From positions 868,001 through 932,000 of the forward strand of contig NZ_CP072308.1 in NCBI RefSeq assembly GCF_017726655.1: DNA of 64,000 nt, given 5' to 3'. This stretch comes from Agrobacterium tumefaciens (GTDB lineage Bacteria; Pseudomonadota; Alphaproteobacteria; Rhizobiales; Rhizobiaceae). A program made the translations under genes and the position numbers. Positions 8,694 to 16,798 of the stretch are shown here, in pieces. Every line of letters begins with the position of its first letter. Positions within the stretch are counted from its first letter, which is position 1. The notes below the pieces were generated by a model. It did not search any database. It was given only the letters and a program-made list of their open reading frames with translations, and had not been told where the DNA came from.

Positions 8694-9335
8694 ATGGTCT
8701 CCTCCGTCGACCTTTCCACACGCCTGACCGCCACCAGACTCGCCCTCAAGGCCATCAAGGATCAGGAGGACAGCGCCGCCGCCACGACTTCGTCGGCACG
8801 GGCCACGCTCCTCGGCTCCTATGGGCTGGACACGTCCCCGTCATCGACCAATACCCGCCTCACTCAGCTTCTTGCGCAATACGCGCAGTCATCGGACCAG
8901 GACAAGACCGACGACGCAACGGCCCAACCCTTATCCGGCGACATCAACAAGTCCGACTTCATGACAGCGCTGAAGACGATGCTGGAAGGGCTTAGCAAGG
9001 ACCCGGATAAAGGAACGCAGGCCAAGGCGATGCTGGAGGCACTGGAAGCGGGAACGCTGACGGTATCCGATCCCGCCGCGGGCGCGAAAATCGCGGCCTG
9101 GGACGTCGGCGCTGACCCGAAAACCGTGTCCAAACCCACCACGGAAATTCCGACTGAAGGCTGGAGCACGTTTTTAAAGGACCATCTGCAGCGCGACGGT
9201 TCGACCTACGTCAAAAGTGGAAGTGGCGCCTATGTCGACGCCGCCTCCGGCGACAATGCGTTTTTCGGCAGTGTCGGCAGCCGCTATTATTATCTCACCT
9301 GGCCGCAGGCGAAGAATGGCACCCTGACCGTTTAA
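8694..9335 (+). CDS. Uncharacterised 213-residue protein
   Basis: I do not recognise a family. The protein is rich in Ser, Thr, Ala and Asp, has no signal peptide or membrane helix, and starts with an N-terminal amphipathic stretch (STRLTATRLALKAIKDQE). A conserved-looking C-terminal part reads WSTFLKDHLQRDGSTYVKSG and ends with GSVGSRYYYLTWPQ. The low-complexity first half resembles secreted or surface proteins exported without a cleaved signal, but that is speculation. The reading frame has normal codon use for the region and no longer rival. The start ATG 8694 has only a weak AGGACA upstream. Confidence 0.55.
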   Translation: MVSSVDLSTRLTATRLALKAIKDQEDSAAATTSSARATLLGSYGLDTSPSSTNTRLTQLLAQYAQSSDQDKTDDATAQPLSGDINKSDFMTALKTMLEGLSKDPDKGTQAKAMLEALEAGTLTVSDPAAGAKIAAWDVGADPKTVSKPTTEIPTEGWSTFLKDHLQRDGSTYVKSGSGAYVDAASGDNAFFGSVGSRYYYLTWPQAKNGTLTV

Positions 9336-9395
9336 GCGGCCGGGAAGAGTGACGCTGCGGCATAAGGCGCCGCAGCACGTCGATCTACGCCTGCG

Positions 9396-9941
9396 TCATA
9401 TTGCGGGCGTTGCGGCAGGGACGGCCGAGGCCGCGTTACCGGAAAGCGCTTTTTGAAGTTCCGCCTCCTGCGCTGGCGACAGGGATGTCTTGATAACGCG
9501 GCCGCGGAGGCCCTCGAACTCGGCAAGGACCTTCTCCGCCTGCACCTTACGGATCAGCACGAACAGGGCGGAAGAACTGTTCGGTATGGTCTCGCCAAGC
9601 GACTTGATGAAGTCATCATCGATCCCGAAATCCGTAAGCGAGCCCGCTAGCGCGCCCGTGCCCGCGCCAATCGCGCCGCCAATGGCAAAGCCGGCGAGCG
9701 GATTGAGGAAGAGCAGCCCAACGAGGCCGCCCCAGAGGCCGCCGGACAGAAAGCCGGAACTTGCTCCGATGGCGGTGAGGTTGACGCTCTGTTTCAGGTG
9801 CACCTTGCCATTCTCATCGCGAACGACAACCACGGCATCTTCGAGATCGACCAGATATTCCTTTTTGAGGCCAGCAAGCTTCAGAAGCACCTGATCGGCG
9901 ACTTCCGTACCATCAAAACCAATAACGACGAGTTCGGACAT
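9396..9941 (-). CDS. DUF1269 membrane protein
   Basis: 181 residues of the DUF1269 family. The N-terminal part (VVIGFDGTEVADQVLLKLAGLKK) is followed by an acidic strand segment (VDLEDAVVVVRDENGKVHLKQ), a glycine-rich double membrane hairpin (GGLWGGLVGLLFLNPLAGFAIGGAIGAGTGALAG, residues about 65-100) and a soluble part (IDDDFIKSLGETIPNSSSALFVLIRK). Members are small inner-membrane proteins of unknown biochemical role, often stress-induced. The EcfG-like promoter at 9978-10002, 37 bases before the start codon, fits that. It is convergent with the gene at 8694. Confidence 0.85.
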   Translation of the reverse strand: MSELVVIGFDGTEVADQVLLKLAGLKKEYLVDLEDAVVVVRDENGKVHLKQSVNLTAIGASSGFLSGGLWGGLVGLLFLNPLAGFAIGGAIGAGTGALAGSLTDFGIDDDFIKSLGETIPNSSSALFVLIRKVQAEKVLAEFEGLRGRVIKTSLSPAQEAELQKALSGNAASAVPAATPAI

Positions 9942-9977
9942 AGTTTGTCTCCCTGAGTTTTAAATCGGCTGCCATTC

Positions 9978-10002
9978 AACGCCCGATGGAGCGGCTTGTT
10001 CC
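9978..10002 (-). promoter_or_regulatory. EcfG-type general stress promoter for the DUF1269 gene
   Basis: On the minus strand GGAAC (9998-10002) is followed after 16 bases by CGTT (9978-9981). The start codon of the DUF1269 gene at 9941 is 36 bases further on. Confidence 0.65.
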
Positions 10003-10184
10003 GGCCATGATGGAACGGGGATATGTCCGGGGTTTGACGGTTGTCTCCTCGCCGCAAACCTCGTCCAGTCCGCCCCCGCCTGCGGTGGGCTCACTTGGCG
10101 TCCACACCTTCTTTTTGTTTTTTTATGAAAAGGCCATTTTCCGCTTGCGCCCTAAGAGGCTTCTATATAAACGGCTTTCAGGTT

Positions 10185-10261
<77 letters not shown>

Positions 10262-10275
10262 TTAAAATCAGATAG

Positions 10276-10302
10276 ATAGCCAGTTCCCCCAGAGCTGGCT
10301 AT
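10276..10302 (+). terminator. Terminator after tRNA-Pro
   Basis: ATAGCCAG (10276-10283) pairs with CTGGCTAT (10295-10302) and is followed by ATTTGTTT, 15 bases after the tRNA end. Confidence 0.65.
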
Positions 10303-10398
10303 ATTTGTTTCAGCGGTCTGCAACATCGCTCCTCGCCGCGTGAAAAGACCCGTCCGGGGTTAATCTTTGTCCAAGCCTTGAGAAGCAGGTGTGCGGAA

Positions 10399-10659
10399 AT
10401 GGCCAAAAAACCGAAAATTGAGCACTCGGAATTCTCGGGCGAGTTCGAGGATGATGGGGTCACCGTTCTCGTTGATATTTACCGGCCCGCCGGCACCCAG
10501 CAGGACTGGACGCTGGAGGTAATCAGCGAGCACGATGATGTCACCACCTGGGACGAGCCCTTCGCGACCGACAAGGACGCGTGGGAGGAGTTTCTGGCCA
10601 CCTGCGAGAAAGATGGCATCCGCAGCTTTCTCGATGGCGAGGAACCCTCGGTTCACTAG
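10399..10659 (+). CDS. Small conserved-type hypothetical protein, 86 residues
   Basis: An acidic soluble protein (MAKKPKIEHSEFSGEFEDDG at the start, many Asp, Glu and Trp residues later, ending GEEPSVH) without signal or helices. I do not recognise a named domain; compact acidic proteins of this size are common and conserved in Rhizobiaceae. ATG 10399 is preferred over the GTG at 10378 because the lysine-rich start looks natural and the extra residues would be arginine/cysteine-rich. Upstream GGAA is a weak ribosome site. It stands alone between tRNA-Pro and the 67-residue gene. Confidence 0.65.
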   Translation: MAKKPKIEHSEFSGEFEDDGVTVLVDIYRPAGTQQDWTLEVISEHDDVTTWDEPFATDKDAWEEFLATCEKDGIRSFLDGEEPSVH

Positions 10660-10792
10660 ACGCGTTCGTGGCCGATTTCTGAAATCGTTGTTTCCTTACC
10701 GCCAACGGCGCCGGCCTGGGATGGCCGATATTGGCTTATTGACTCTCCGCTAAAATTAGAACATTTAGTGAACAAAAGAGAGGTCGCCACCC

Positions 10793-10996
10793 ATGTCCGA
10801 CGCGGAAAAAATCACCCCCATCCAGCCTGACGACATCGCGGGATACGTCATCCAATGTCATGACGGCAATGCAAAGGCGGCTGTCGAAGCCCTTCTTGGT
10901 GAAATCGAACATCTGCAGGATCAGCTTTCGCTCGCCATCGCCCTGATGGGAAGGGGATATACGCGCGGGTGGACGCCGGATATGGAGCGGGAGTAA
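10793..10996 (+). CDS. Small hypothetical protein, 67 residues
   Basis: Starts at ATG 10793 with GAGAGG upstream at suitable distance. It is soluble and largely helical (AKAAVEALLGEIEHLQDQLSLAIALMGRG), with a heptad-like Leu/Ile pattern that suggests a short coiled coil and hence oligomerisation. I do not recognise a family. An AT-rich stretch lies before it and a stem-loop at 11007-11044 follows its stop. Confidence 0.6.
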   Translation: MSDAEKITPIQPDDIAGYVIQCHDGNAKAAVEALLGEIEHLQDQLSLAIALMGRGYTRGWTPDMERE

Positions 10997-11006
10997 AACT
11001 AAATCG

Positions 11007-11044
11007 GCACTTCCCGAGCCGCATTCTTGTGGCTCAGGAAGTGC
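11007..11044. terminator. Bidirectional terminator-like hairpin
   Basis: GCACTTCCCGAGCC (11007-11020) pairs with GGCTCAGGAAGTGC (11031-11044) with one mismatch and a ten-base loop. It lies between the convergent 67-residue gene and ferritin; on the minus strand it is followed by GATTTAGTTTT. Confidence 0.55.
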
Positions 11045-11064
11045 TGACAAGTCCGTGGCAGCAA

Positions 11065-11562
11065 TCAGCCCTTCTCTGCCAGATGTCCAATTTCCCGGTC
11101 GATAAGGTAGTCGGCATTGGGGCCGTTGCCGATCAGCTCGATCTTTCCAAGAATCGTGCGGCATAGGCTGTCTTCCTCATGCTGCTCATCGACGAACCAT
11201 TGCAAGAATGATGTCGTCGCGTGGTCTTTTTCCGCCCGGGCGAGATCGACGGCAGCGTTGATGGCTGCGGTGACGCGGGATTCATGTTCGGTGACGATCG
11301 TGAAAAGACCCTTGATGTCATTTGCAGTCACCTGCGGTGCCGGTAGTTCCGCGAACGTGACCTTTGCGCCGAGATCGTTGAGGAACTTGAAGATGCGATG
11401 CATATGCTCGAGTTCTTCGGCGGCGTGACCAATCAGAAATTTATAGCAACCGTCGAGGTTGCGTTCCGCCGCCCATGCGGCCGTTTGAAGATAGGCGTGG
11501 TGGGCACGTAATTCGCCGTTGAGGAGATCGTTCAGCGTCGCTTCGATGGGCTTGCTGGCCAT
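11065..11562 (-). CDS. Ferritin-like iron storage protein
   Basis: 165 residues forming the four-helix ferritin fold. Diiron-site-like residues are visible in LNGELRAHHAYLQ, in HAAEELEHMHRIFKFLNDLG and in EHESRVTAAINAAVDLARAEKDHATTSFLQWFVDEQHEEDSL, matching the non-haem (FtnA-type) pattern rather than the haem-bearing bacterioferritin. It oxidises Fe(II) and stores Fe(III) in a 24-mer shell in the cytoplasm. AAGGAATAAG precedes ATG 11562. It lies 80 bases downstream of the cupredoxin and iron-importer genes on the same strand, so it may be read with them or from its own promoter; storage beside uptake makes sense functionally. Confidence 0.8.
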   Translation of the reverse strand: MASKPIEATLNDLLNGELRAHHAYLQTAAWAAERNLDGCYKFLIGHAAEELEHMHRIFKFLNDLGAKVTFAELPAPQVTANDIKGLFTIVTEHESRVTAAINAAVDLARAEKDHATTSFLQWFVDEQHEEDSLCRTILGKIELIGNGPNADYLIDREIGHLAEKG

Positions 11563-11642
11563 GGCTTATTCCTTTGTTTGGGGTTCAAAAATGCGTGCCG
11601 TCGAGACGGCCATGCGAGGGTGGGCGTTTGGATTTTTGTGGA

Positions 11643-12098
11643 TTACTGGGCCGGCGTTACCTGCGAGAGCGCCGCGTCGAGCCTCTCGGCTTTCATGACC
11701 AGTTTGGGCCGGAGCTTCTCGGCTTTCTGCCTGACCGTTTCGAGATTGGCAGGTTTGCCGACCTGGATGACGCCGATCATCGCCATCATCAAATGCGGCG
11801 GGCAATAATAGAGATAGACGCCTTCCTGATCGACGGTCACGCTAAAGGCTTCATCTAGCTTGCTTTTCCATGGCGTCACGCCTTCGGGAACAGCATAGGA
11901 CTGGACGTAGTGGCTCGAATTCTCAGGCACGAACGTGATCGTATCGCCCGGCTCCGCCTTGACATAGGAAGGCTCGAAAACCATGCCACCCTCCTTGCCA
12001 TAGTTGAGCATCAGCACCCTGTGCTCGGCAGCGACGGCAGTTGCAACAGGAAGAGTGACAGCCAGTATCGTGGCAAGCGTCAATAAAAATCTGCTCAT
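11643..12098 (-). CDS. Pseudoazurin-like type 1 copper protein
   Basis: 151 residues with a cleavable signal peptide (first 24 residues, ending ATAVAA). The cupredoxin copper ligands are all present: His63 in NSSHYVQS, then Cys99, His102 and Met107 in YYCPPHLMMAM, the spacing of pseudoazurin. A C-terminal helix region (ANLETVRQKAEKLRPKLVMKAERLDA) is also typical of that family. It is a periplasmic one-electron carrier. It is joined by an ATGA overlap to an iron-chelate ABC ATPase and not to a nitrite or nitrous oxide reductase gene, which is unusual; a redox role in iron uptake is an inference. Confidence 0.85.
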   Translation of the reverse strand: MSRFLLTLATILAVTLPVATAVAAEHRVLMLNYGKEGGMVFEPSYVKAEPGDTITFVPENSSHYVQSYAVPEGVTPWKSKLDEAFSVTVDQEGVYLYYCPPHLMMAMIGVIQVGKPANLETVRQKAEKLRPKLVMKAERLDAALSQVTPAQ

Positions 12099-12916
12099 GC
12101 AATTACTCCTTCGGAAGTTTCGAAACGGTCTGGCGGCGAACCGCCCGCAGGCTGAATGACGGGGTTGCCGTGTCGGTCCCGCAGCACCTCAACGGCAACG
12201 TCGTAGGTGTCTGAAATCAGCGCCGGCGTGACGATGTCACGTGGTGCGCCTGCGGCCTTGAGCGTGCCATTTGCGATGACGAGGAGGTTATCCGCATATT
12301 GGCAGGCAAGATTGAGATCGTGCAGCACAACCAGCGTTACCCAGCCGTTGGTTCGGGTTTCCCGCCGGACCAGATCGAGCAAAGCCACTTGGTGTTTCAG
12401 ATCGAGCGCACTTACCGGCTCATCCAGCAGCACCGCCTGCGCCTGACGCATGAGAACCTGGGCGAAAAGCACCATCTGCCGCTGTCCGCCGCTTAATGTC
12501 CCGATGTCCCGGTCCGCCAGGTGAGCAATACCGGCCTGATGCAGACGGGTCATGGCAAGGTCGAGTGTCTCATCGTCGATATGCAGGGATAATCGTTGAA
12601 AGCGGCCGAGCGCCACGACCTCCAGGACACTGAGGGCGATATCCGCCCCTGTATCCTGCGGCATATAGGCAAAATTGTCCTGCCAGTTGCCTGCACCTCG
12701 CCCTGCCCTCGCTCTGGCGATCCGTTGACGACTTCCAAGGCTGATCGAGCCGGCGGCAAGCGGCAGGTCTCCGAAGATCGCCCGCAACAGGGTCGTCTTG
12801 CCTGTTCCGTTCGGGCCGATGACGGCGTGGATCCGCCCGGCATCAAGGCGGGCTGAGAGATCTTTCACGATTGAAACATCGCCACGATCGACGCAGATAC
12901 CGTCCAGAACCATCAT
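12095..12916 (-). CDS. FecE/FhuC-type ABC transporter ATPase
   Basis: 273 residues: Walker A GPNGTGKTT near residue 35, Q-loop YMPQDTGAD, signature LSGGQRQMV, Walker B AVLLDEPVSALD and switch VLHDLNLA, all intact. The sequence is of the iron-chelate/B12 importer subfamily. The ATG at 12916 overlaps the permease stop (ATGATG) and its own stop overlaps the pseudoazurin start (ATGA), so the three genes are translationally coupled. It powers uptake through the FecCD-type permease. Substrate: a ferric chelate or haem is most likely, based on family and the candidate iron-responsive operator upstream of the operon. Confidence 0.9.
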   Translation of the reverse strand: MMVLDGICVDRGDVSIVKDLSARLDAGRIHAVIGPNGTGKTTLLRAIFGDLPLAAGSISLGSRQRIARARAGRGAGNWQDNFAYMPQDTGADIALSVLEVVALGRFQRLSLHIDDETLDLAMTRLHQAGIAHLADRDIGTLSGGQRQMVLFAQVLMRQAQAVLLDEPVSALDLKHQVALLDLVRRETRTNGWVTLVVLHDLNLACQYADNLLVIANGTLKAAGAPRDIVTPALISDTYDVAVEVLRDRHGNPVIQPAGGSPPDRFETSEGVIA

Positions 12917-13965
12917 CGGCCACGCCTCTTCGGACTGAAGATGAGCCACAAAAGAAACGGCACGCCGACGATGGCCGTGACGATCCCGACGGGAAACAGC
13001 GCGCCCGGAATGATGGACTTCGAGAGAATGGACGCGGCCGACAGCATCAGCGCGCCGCTGAGCACTGACATGGGCAGAAAGAAGCGCTGGTCCTCTCCAA
13101 CCGTCATGCGGGCAATGTGCGGGGCCACAAGCCCGACAAAACCGATGACGCCGACAAAACTCGTGGCCGTCGCAGTCATGACAGCAACGATGACGAGAAC
13201 CTTCATGCGCAGCCGTCGGACGTTGATGCCAAGGCTTGTCGCCCGCATTTCCCCCATTCTCAACGCCGTCAATTTCCAGCAGTCGGCCATCAACAGCGCG
13301 CAGCAGAGCGCCGTCACGAATGCCGTCAGCGCGAGCGTCGGCCACGTCGCCTTGGTGAGGCTGCCGAAAAGCCAGAACAGAATCTGCTGCGACAATTCCG
13401 GCGACGACAGAAACTGGATAAGCGAGAGAAGCGACTGAAACAGGAAGAGAAGAGCAATGCCGCCCAGGATGATGGTTTCAGCGCTCATCTGGCGCATGGA
13501 TGCCAGCAGATAGAGGAAGAGCGCCGCCAGCATGGAAAAAACGAAAGCGCCAAGGGGAACGGCGATCATGGCATCCAGTCCGAGTCCGCCGAGCGCCAGC
13601 ACAAGCGCCGCGCCGAAACCGGCGGCCGCAGCCATTCCGAGCGTATAGGGGCTGGCCATCGGGTTATTCAGCAATGTCTGCATCTGCGCGCCGCCCGCGC
13701 CGAGTGCTGCACCAACGGCAAGCGCCATCAACGCCATGGGAAGGCGCAGGCCCCGCACGATGGAATCGGTCATCGCCGCCCTTTCGCCAAGACCCGTCAG
13801 CGAGCGCACCACTTCGGCCGGGGAGAGCAACGATGGACCAGTGGCGATATCGAGAACAAGACTGACGACCACCATGAGGAAAAAAATTGATACGACGCGC
13901 CAGCGGCGACGTTCACGCAGCCGATGGGCGCCGATCGCCTCGGCATAACGGGCGGCAAATGTCAT
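12913..13965 (-). CDS. FecCD/BtuC-type ABC transporter permease
   Basis: 350 residues with nine to ten membrane helices. Family marks are visible: RLPMALMALAVGAALGAGGAQMQTLLNNPMASPYTLG (split in the usual GxxxQxxxxNPLAxPxxLG pattern), the cytoplasmic coupling motif around LGINVRRLRMKVLV, and FVGVIGFVGLVAPHIAR near residue 275. The start ATG 13965 follows CAGG; longer upstream extension is not membrane-like and is rejected. It forms the inner-membrane channel for the binding protein encoded 110 bases upstream. Confidence 0.9.
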   Translation of the reverse strand: MTFAARYAEAIGAHRLRERRRWRVVSIFFLMVVVSLVLDIATGPSLLSPAEVVRSLTGLGERAAMTDSIVRGLRLPMALMALAVGAALGAGGAQMQTLLNNPMASPYTLGMAAAAGFGAALVLALGGLGLDAMIAVPLGAFVFSMLAALFLYLLASMRQMSAETIILGGIALLFLFQSLLSLIQFLSSPELSQQILFWLFGSLTKATWPTLALTAFVTALCCALLMADCWKLTALRMGEMRATSLGINVRRLRMKVLVIVAVMTATATSFVGVIGFVGLVAPHIARMTVGEDQRFFLPMSVLSGALMLSAASILSKSIIPGALFPVGIVTAIVGVPFLLWLIFSPKRRGR

Positions 13966-14075
13966 GAAGAACCTGCTTGTAACGGATCGTATTGAGCGAA
14001 CGCCACGACGCGGCGTCCGCAATAGCCCGGCTGCGCATGAAGACCAGACGCCCTCCACGCAGCAGTAGGGAGCGA

Positions 14076-15188
14076 TCAATCCTTGACGGCGATGGCGAAG
14101 GTGCCCTCGGGCGTCACAGGCAGGTATTTCTTGTAATAGCCAAGATAGTTTGCGATCGGATCGATGTCCTTGAACTGCTCGGGATAAAGCTGTTTGGCGA
14201 TGTATTGGACCATCGCGAAATCAGAGAGCGTGCGCGACGCGCCCTGGTAGACGCCGAAAAGCTGGCCGTTCTTGATGGCCGGCAATTCGCTCCAGCCCTG
14301 ACGCGTCTCAAAGGCTTGCAGCTTCTCACGGGCATCCGCGGCCTTCACCGCCTGCCCCATCGGCAGGGCAGCCGGGTTCTTGTTGTTCTCACGACCGGCA
14401 ATAAAGATCGCGTCCGGTTTGGAAGCCAGAACCTGTTCCGGATTGATCGGTCCCCACCATTCGACGAATGGCGCCGCAATGTTGTCGCCGCCGGCGGCGG
14501 TGGACATGGCGCCCCACATGTTCTTGCCGTAGGTGAAGGAATATTCGGCCGGGCCCTTATTGCCGAACTCGACATAGACCTTTGGCTTCGGTTTGCCGGA
14601 CTTCGCAACGCGATCGGCGACGTCCTTCAGCGAACCGGAATAAAATTCCGCGATTTCGTTGCCGCGCTGTTCCTGCCCGGTCAGCTCGCCAAAAAGCCGC
14701 GTGGAGGCGACATGCCGCTCGACCGTCTGCGCGTTGTAGTCGACCACGACGACCGGAATGCCCTTTTCTTCCAGACGGTCGGCATCGAGGCCAAGCGCCT
14801 TGTATTGCCAGTCCGCCAGGATCACGAGATCGGGATTGAGGCTGAGAACTTTCTCGACGGAGAAGGTCTGTGCCTCGACTTCGCCTACATCGGCAATATC
14901 GGCAAGGGAAGCGCGGTGGGCAAGATGCATTTTCCAGTTGGCGGGCACCCAGCCCTCCCAGGCCTCGCGCGAAATCCCAACGACGGAATCATAGGCCTTC
15001 TCACCGCCAACAGCCATGTAGTCTTCGAAATAGAAGCCAAGAACGACACGTTTTGCAGGAAGATCAACCTTGACCTGACGGCCGATGACATCCGTGATGG
15101 TCTTTTCCGCCGCTTCGGCGGAAGGCACGATCAAGAAGGCTGAAAATAGAGATGCGGCAAGGCCGGCAAGAAATATTTTGTGGGTCAT
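14076..15188 (-). CDS. Periplasmic iron-chelate type binding protein
   Basis: 370 residues with a signal peptide (MTHKIFLAGLAASLFSAFLI, ending SAEAA) and a class III (TroA/FepB-like) fold: ITDVIGRQVKVDLPAKRVVLG at the N-terminus, SLNPDLVILADWQ, and a helical backbone linking two lobes. The pair of acidic surface residues that dock to the permease is present in the usual area. It delivers a ferric siderophore or haem to the permease; the ligand cannot be told from sequence. ATG 15188 is chosen because it gives an ideal signal peptide; a longer frame adds non-signal residues. A TGA-N9-TCA site lies 42 bases upstream. Confidence 0.85.
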   Translation of the reverse strand: MTHKIFLAGLAASLFSAFLIVPSAEAAEKTITDVIGRQVKVDLPAKRVVLGFYFEDYMAVGGEKAYDSVVGISREAWEGWVPANWKMHLAHRASLADIADVGEVEAQTFSVEKVLSLNPDLVILADWQYKALGLDADRLEEKGIPVVVVDYNAQTVERHVASTRLFGELTGQEQRGNEIAEFYSGSLKDVADRVAKSGKPKPKVYVEFGNKGPAEYSFTYGKNMWGAMSTAAGGDNIAAPFVEWWGPINPEQVLASKPDAIFIAGRENNKNPAALPMGQAVKAADAREKLQAFETRQGWSELPAIKNGQLFGVYQGASRTLSDFAMVQYIAKQLYPEQFKDIDPIANYLGYYKKYLPVTPEGTFAIAVKD

Positions 15189-15229
15189 GATGCGATCCGA
15201 ATGTTGAAACAGAGACGCTCTATAAAAGA

Positions 15230-15244
15230 TGACATATAGAGTCA
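15230..15244 (-). promoter_or_regulatory. Candidate iron-responsive operator (RirA IRO box)
   Basis: TGA (15230-15232), nine bases, TCA (15242-15244), the form of the rhizobial iron-responsive operator bound by RirA. It sits 42-56 bases upstream of the binding-protein start at 15188, in an AT-rich promoter-like stretch. The motif has only six fixed bases, so position and gene context carry most of the weight. Confidence 0.5.
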
Positions 15245-15278
15245 ACTTAAATTCGGAATCGCGTAAGTCGCTAATATA

Positions 15279-15521
15279 ATGAGTGAATTGCTACCGGCCG
15301 CGTCACGCCGCATGGGAGACGCACGATATGCCCACGCGGACCCGGACGAAGAGTACCGGGACATTTTAGCCGGATCGGCGATATATTTCTTCCGAGCAAG
15401 GCCGGGACGAATCCCGGTCTCGGACACGCCCGGCAAAAGTAAATTGGCCGTTGTTCGTCTGGACCTTGTAAACAATGATGGGGAATTTCGGGTAATGGGG
15501 TTTCCTGAGAAAGCACTCTAG
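15279..15521 (+). CDS. Doubtful small ORF, 80 residues
   Basis: This frame (MSELLPAASRR start, KLAVVRLDLVNNDGEFRVMG near the end) fills the gap between the binding-protein promoter and the phosphatase gene, overlapping the stop of the latter by four bases. It has no convincing ribosome site (TAATATAATG before the start) and I recognise no family. An opposing frame of similar length exists on the other strand, so coding is uncertain. If it is not a gene, 15245-15517 holds only the iron-operon promoter region. Confidence 0.25.
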   Translation: MSELLPAASRRMGDARYAHADPDEEYRDILAGSAIYFFRARPGRIPVSDTPGKSKLAVVRLDLVNNDGEFRVMGFPEKAL

Positions 15522-16105
15522 AACTCGTTGGAGGCGATTGTCAGGTCGTCGATAAGAGGCATTTCCTCGGCATTTTCCCAGGTGCGGTCCATGGCGTAGG
15601 CCGCGGAGAGATAGGGGATGCCGACATGCCCGTAACGAATGGACAGCTGGCTTTCTGCCGCCTCTTCACCCCGCCGGGCAACCCGGCTGAGGTAGAGCGC
15701 GGTGGCCAGGCCGGTTCTGTCCGCACCCGATTTGCAGTGGATAAGAATGGGTTTTGGCGCGTCGCGCATGATTGCGACGAGCTGATTGACCTGGCTCATG
15801 GTGAGCTCGCGGCTGGCCGACATGCCAAAATCAATATGGTTCAAGCCAAGCTTCTTCGAGGTTTCCAGTTCGTCGCGATACCAGCTTTCACCTTCGTTGG
15901 GGCCACGCAGATTGATCACGGTCTTTATTCCATAGTCTTCGGTGTAGCGCGTCAGTTGCTCGGCGGTCGGCTGATTGGAGCGGAAAAACTGACCCGGAAC
16001 GACCTCGTGAAAATTGCCAAGGAGCTGGATGGCGTAGAGGTAACCGCCTGTCGCGAGGACAACAAAACCCATGCCCCAAAACGGGCACTTCCAAAATTTC
16101 CGCAT
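15518..16105 (-). CDS. Membrane-anchored dual-specificity/tyrosine phosphatase
   Basis: 195 residues. An N-terminal signal anchor (GMGFVVLATGGYLYAIQLLG) is followed by a cysteine-phosphatase domain: VVPGQFFRSNQPTAEQL, IKTVINLRG, an aspartate-bearing loop and the P-loop HCKSGADRTG, which holds the catalytic Cys-x5-Arg. Proteins of this type lie in the periplasm or are membrane-tethered, and in rhizobia are near surface-polysaccharide genes, but the substrate is unknown. An in-frame ATG at 16132 would add nine residues; 16105 gives a better signal anchor. Confidence 0.8.
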   Translation of the reverse strand: MRKFWKCPFWGMGFVVLATGGYLYAIQLLGNFHEVVPGQFFRSNQPTAEQLTRYTEDYGIKTVINLRGPNEGESWYRDELETSKKLGLNHIDFGMSASRELTMSQVNQLVAIMRDAPKPILIHCKSGADRTGLATALYLSRVARRGEEAAESQLSIRYGHVGIPYLSAAYAMDRTWENAEEMPLIDDLTIASNEF

Positions 16106-16210
16106 GACTGAACGGTTTCCCTGATTGAACAAGGAACCGATACCGATGGATTCTGACAGCAGGCTGAAAGTTCTGCGACAGTATTGTTAGAGTATTGCCC
16201 GCATTACGGA

Positions 16211-16798
16211 TCAGCGCACGAAAACGTAGACGGCATAGACAGCCAGGAGCGCTGCGGCGGCCGCCGCCGTAATGACGCCAAGACGTTTTTCGATGAAGTG
16301 GCGGACCGATTCCCCGTATCGTTGCAGCAGGCCGGCAAGGATGAAGAAGCGCGCCCCCCGGGTGACGACGGCTGACAGGATGAAGAGGCCAAGGCTGATA
16401 TTGGCGGCGCCGGAAAGGATGGTGACGACCTTGATCGGCGGCAGATGCGCGAGCCCCGATGTCACCAACAGGAGAATAATCGTCTCGTAATCCACCGAGC
16501 TCTTCAGATGCTCGAAACTGTCGAGCTTGCCGTAAAATTCGAGAATGGGGCGGGCGAGGCTCTCAAAGGCGTAATGCCCCAGGAACCAACCGGCAATGCC
16601 GCCCAGCACGGATGCAATTGTGGCCACCAGCGCGTAAAACATCGCCTTCCTGGGCTTCGCCAGCACCATGGGCAGAAAAAGCACATCTGCCGGGACGACA
16701 AAGACGGAGCTTTCCACGAAGGCCACGATCGCCAGCCACCAGACTGCGGTTTTGCGCGCGGCCAGCGCCATCGTCCAGGCGTAGATGTTTTTCAGCAT
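16211..16798 (-). CDS. YqaA/DedA-like VTT-domain membrane protein
   Basis: 195 residues with about five membrane helices and the VTT (SNARE-associated) signature: AIVAFVESSVFVVPADVLF near residue 25, then ATIASVLGGIAGWFLG and GLAHLPPIKVVTILSGAANI. DedA/YqaA proteins act as phospholipid or undecaprenyl-phosphate flippases in the inner membrane; the short YqaA type is less studied. ATG 16798 is chosen because the upstream extension is not membrane-like. It runs with the phosphatase gene on the same strand, 105 bases apart. Confidence 0.85.
   Translation of the reverse strand: MLKNIYAWTMALAARKTAVWWLAIVAFVESSVFVVPADVLFLPMVLAKPRKAMFYALVATIASVLGGIAGWFLGHYAFESLARPILEFYGKLDSFEHLKSSVDYETIILLLVTSGLAHLPPIKVVTILSGAANISLGLFILSAVVTRGARFFILAGLLQRYGESVRHFIEKRLGVITAAAAAALLAVYAVYVFVR

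Noticed and set aside
13117..13890. 257-codon frame antisense to the FecCD-type permease
   Set aside because: His/Arg/Asp-rich shadow of a strongly supported membrane protein; no ribosome site or family.
15242..15516. Minus-strand frames opposite the doubtful 80-residue ORF
   Set aside because: Overlap the iron-operon promoter, no ribosome site, no family; less credible than the plus-strand frame, itself doubtful.
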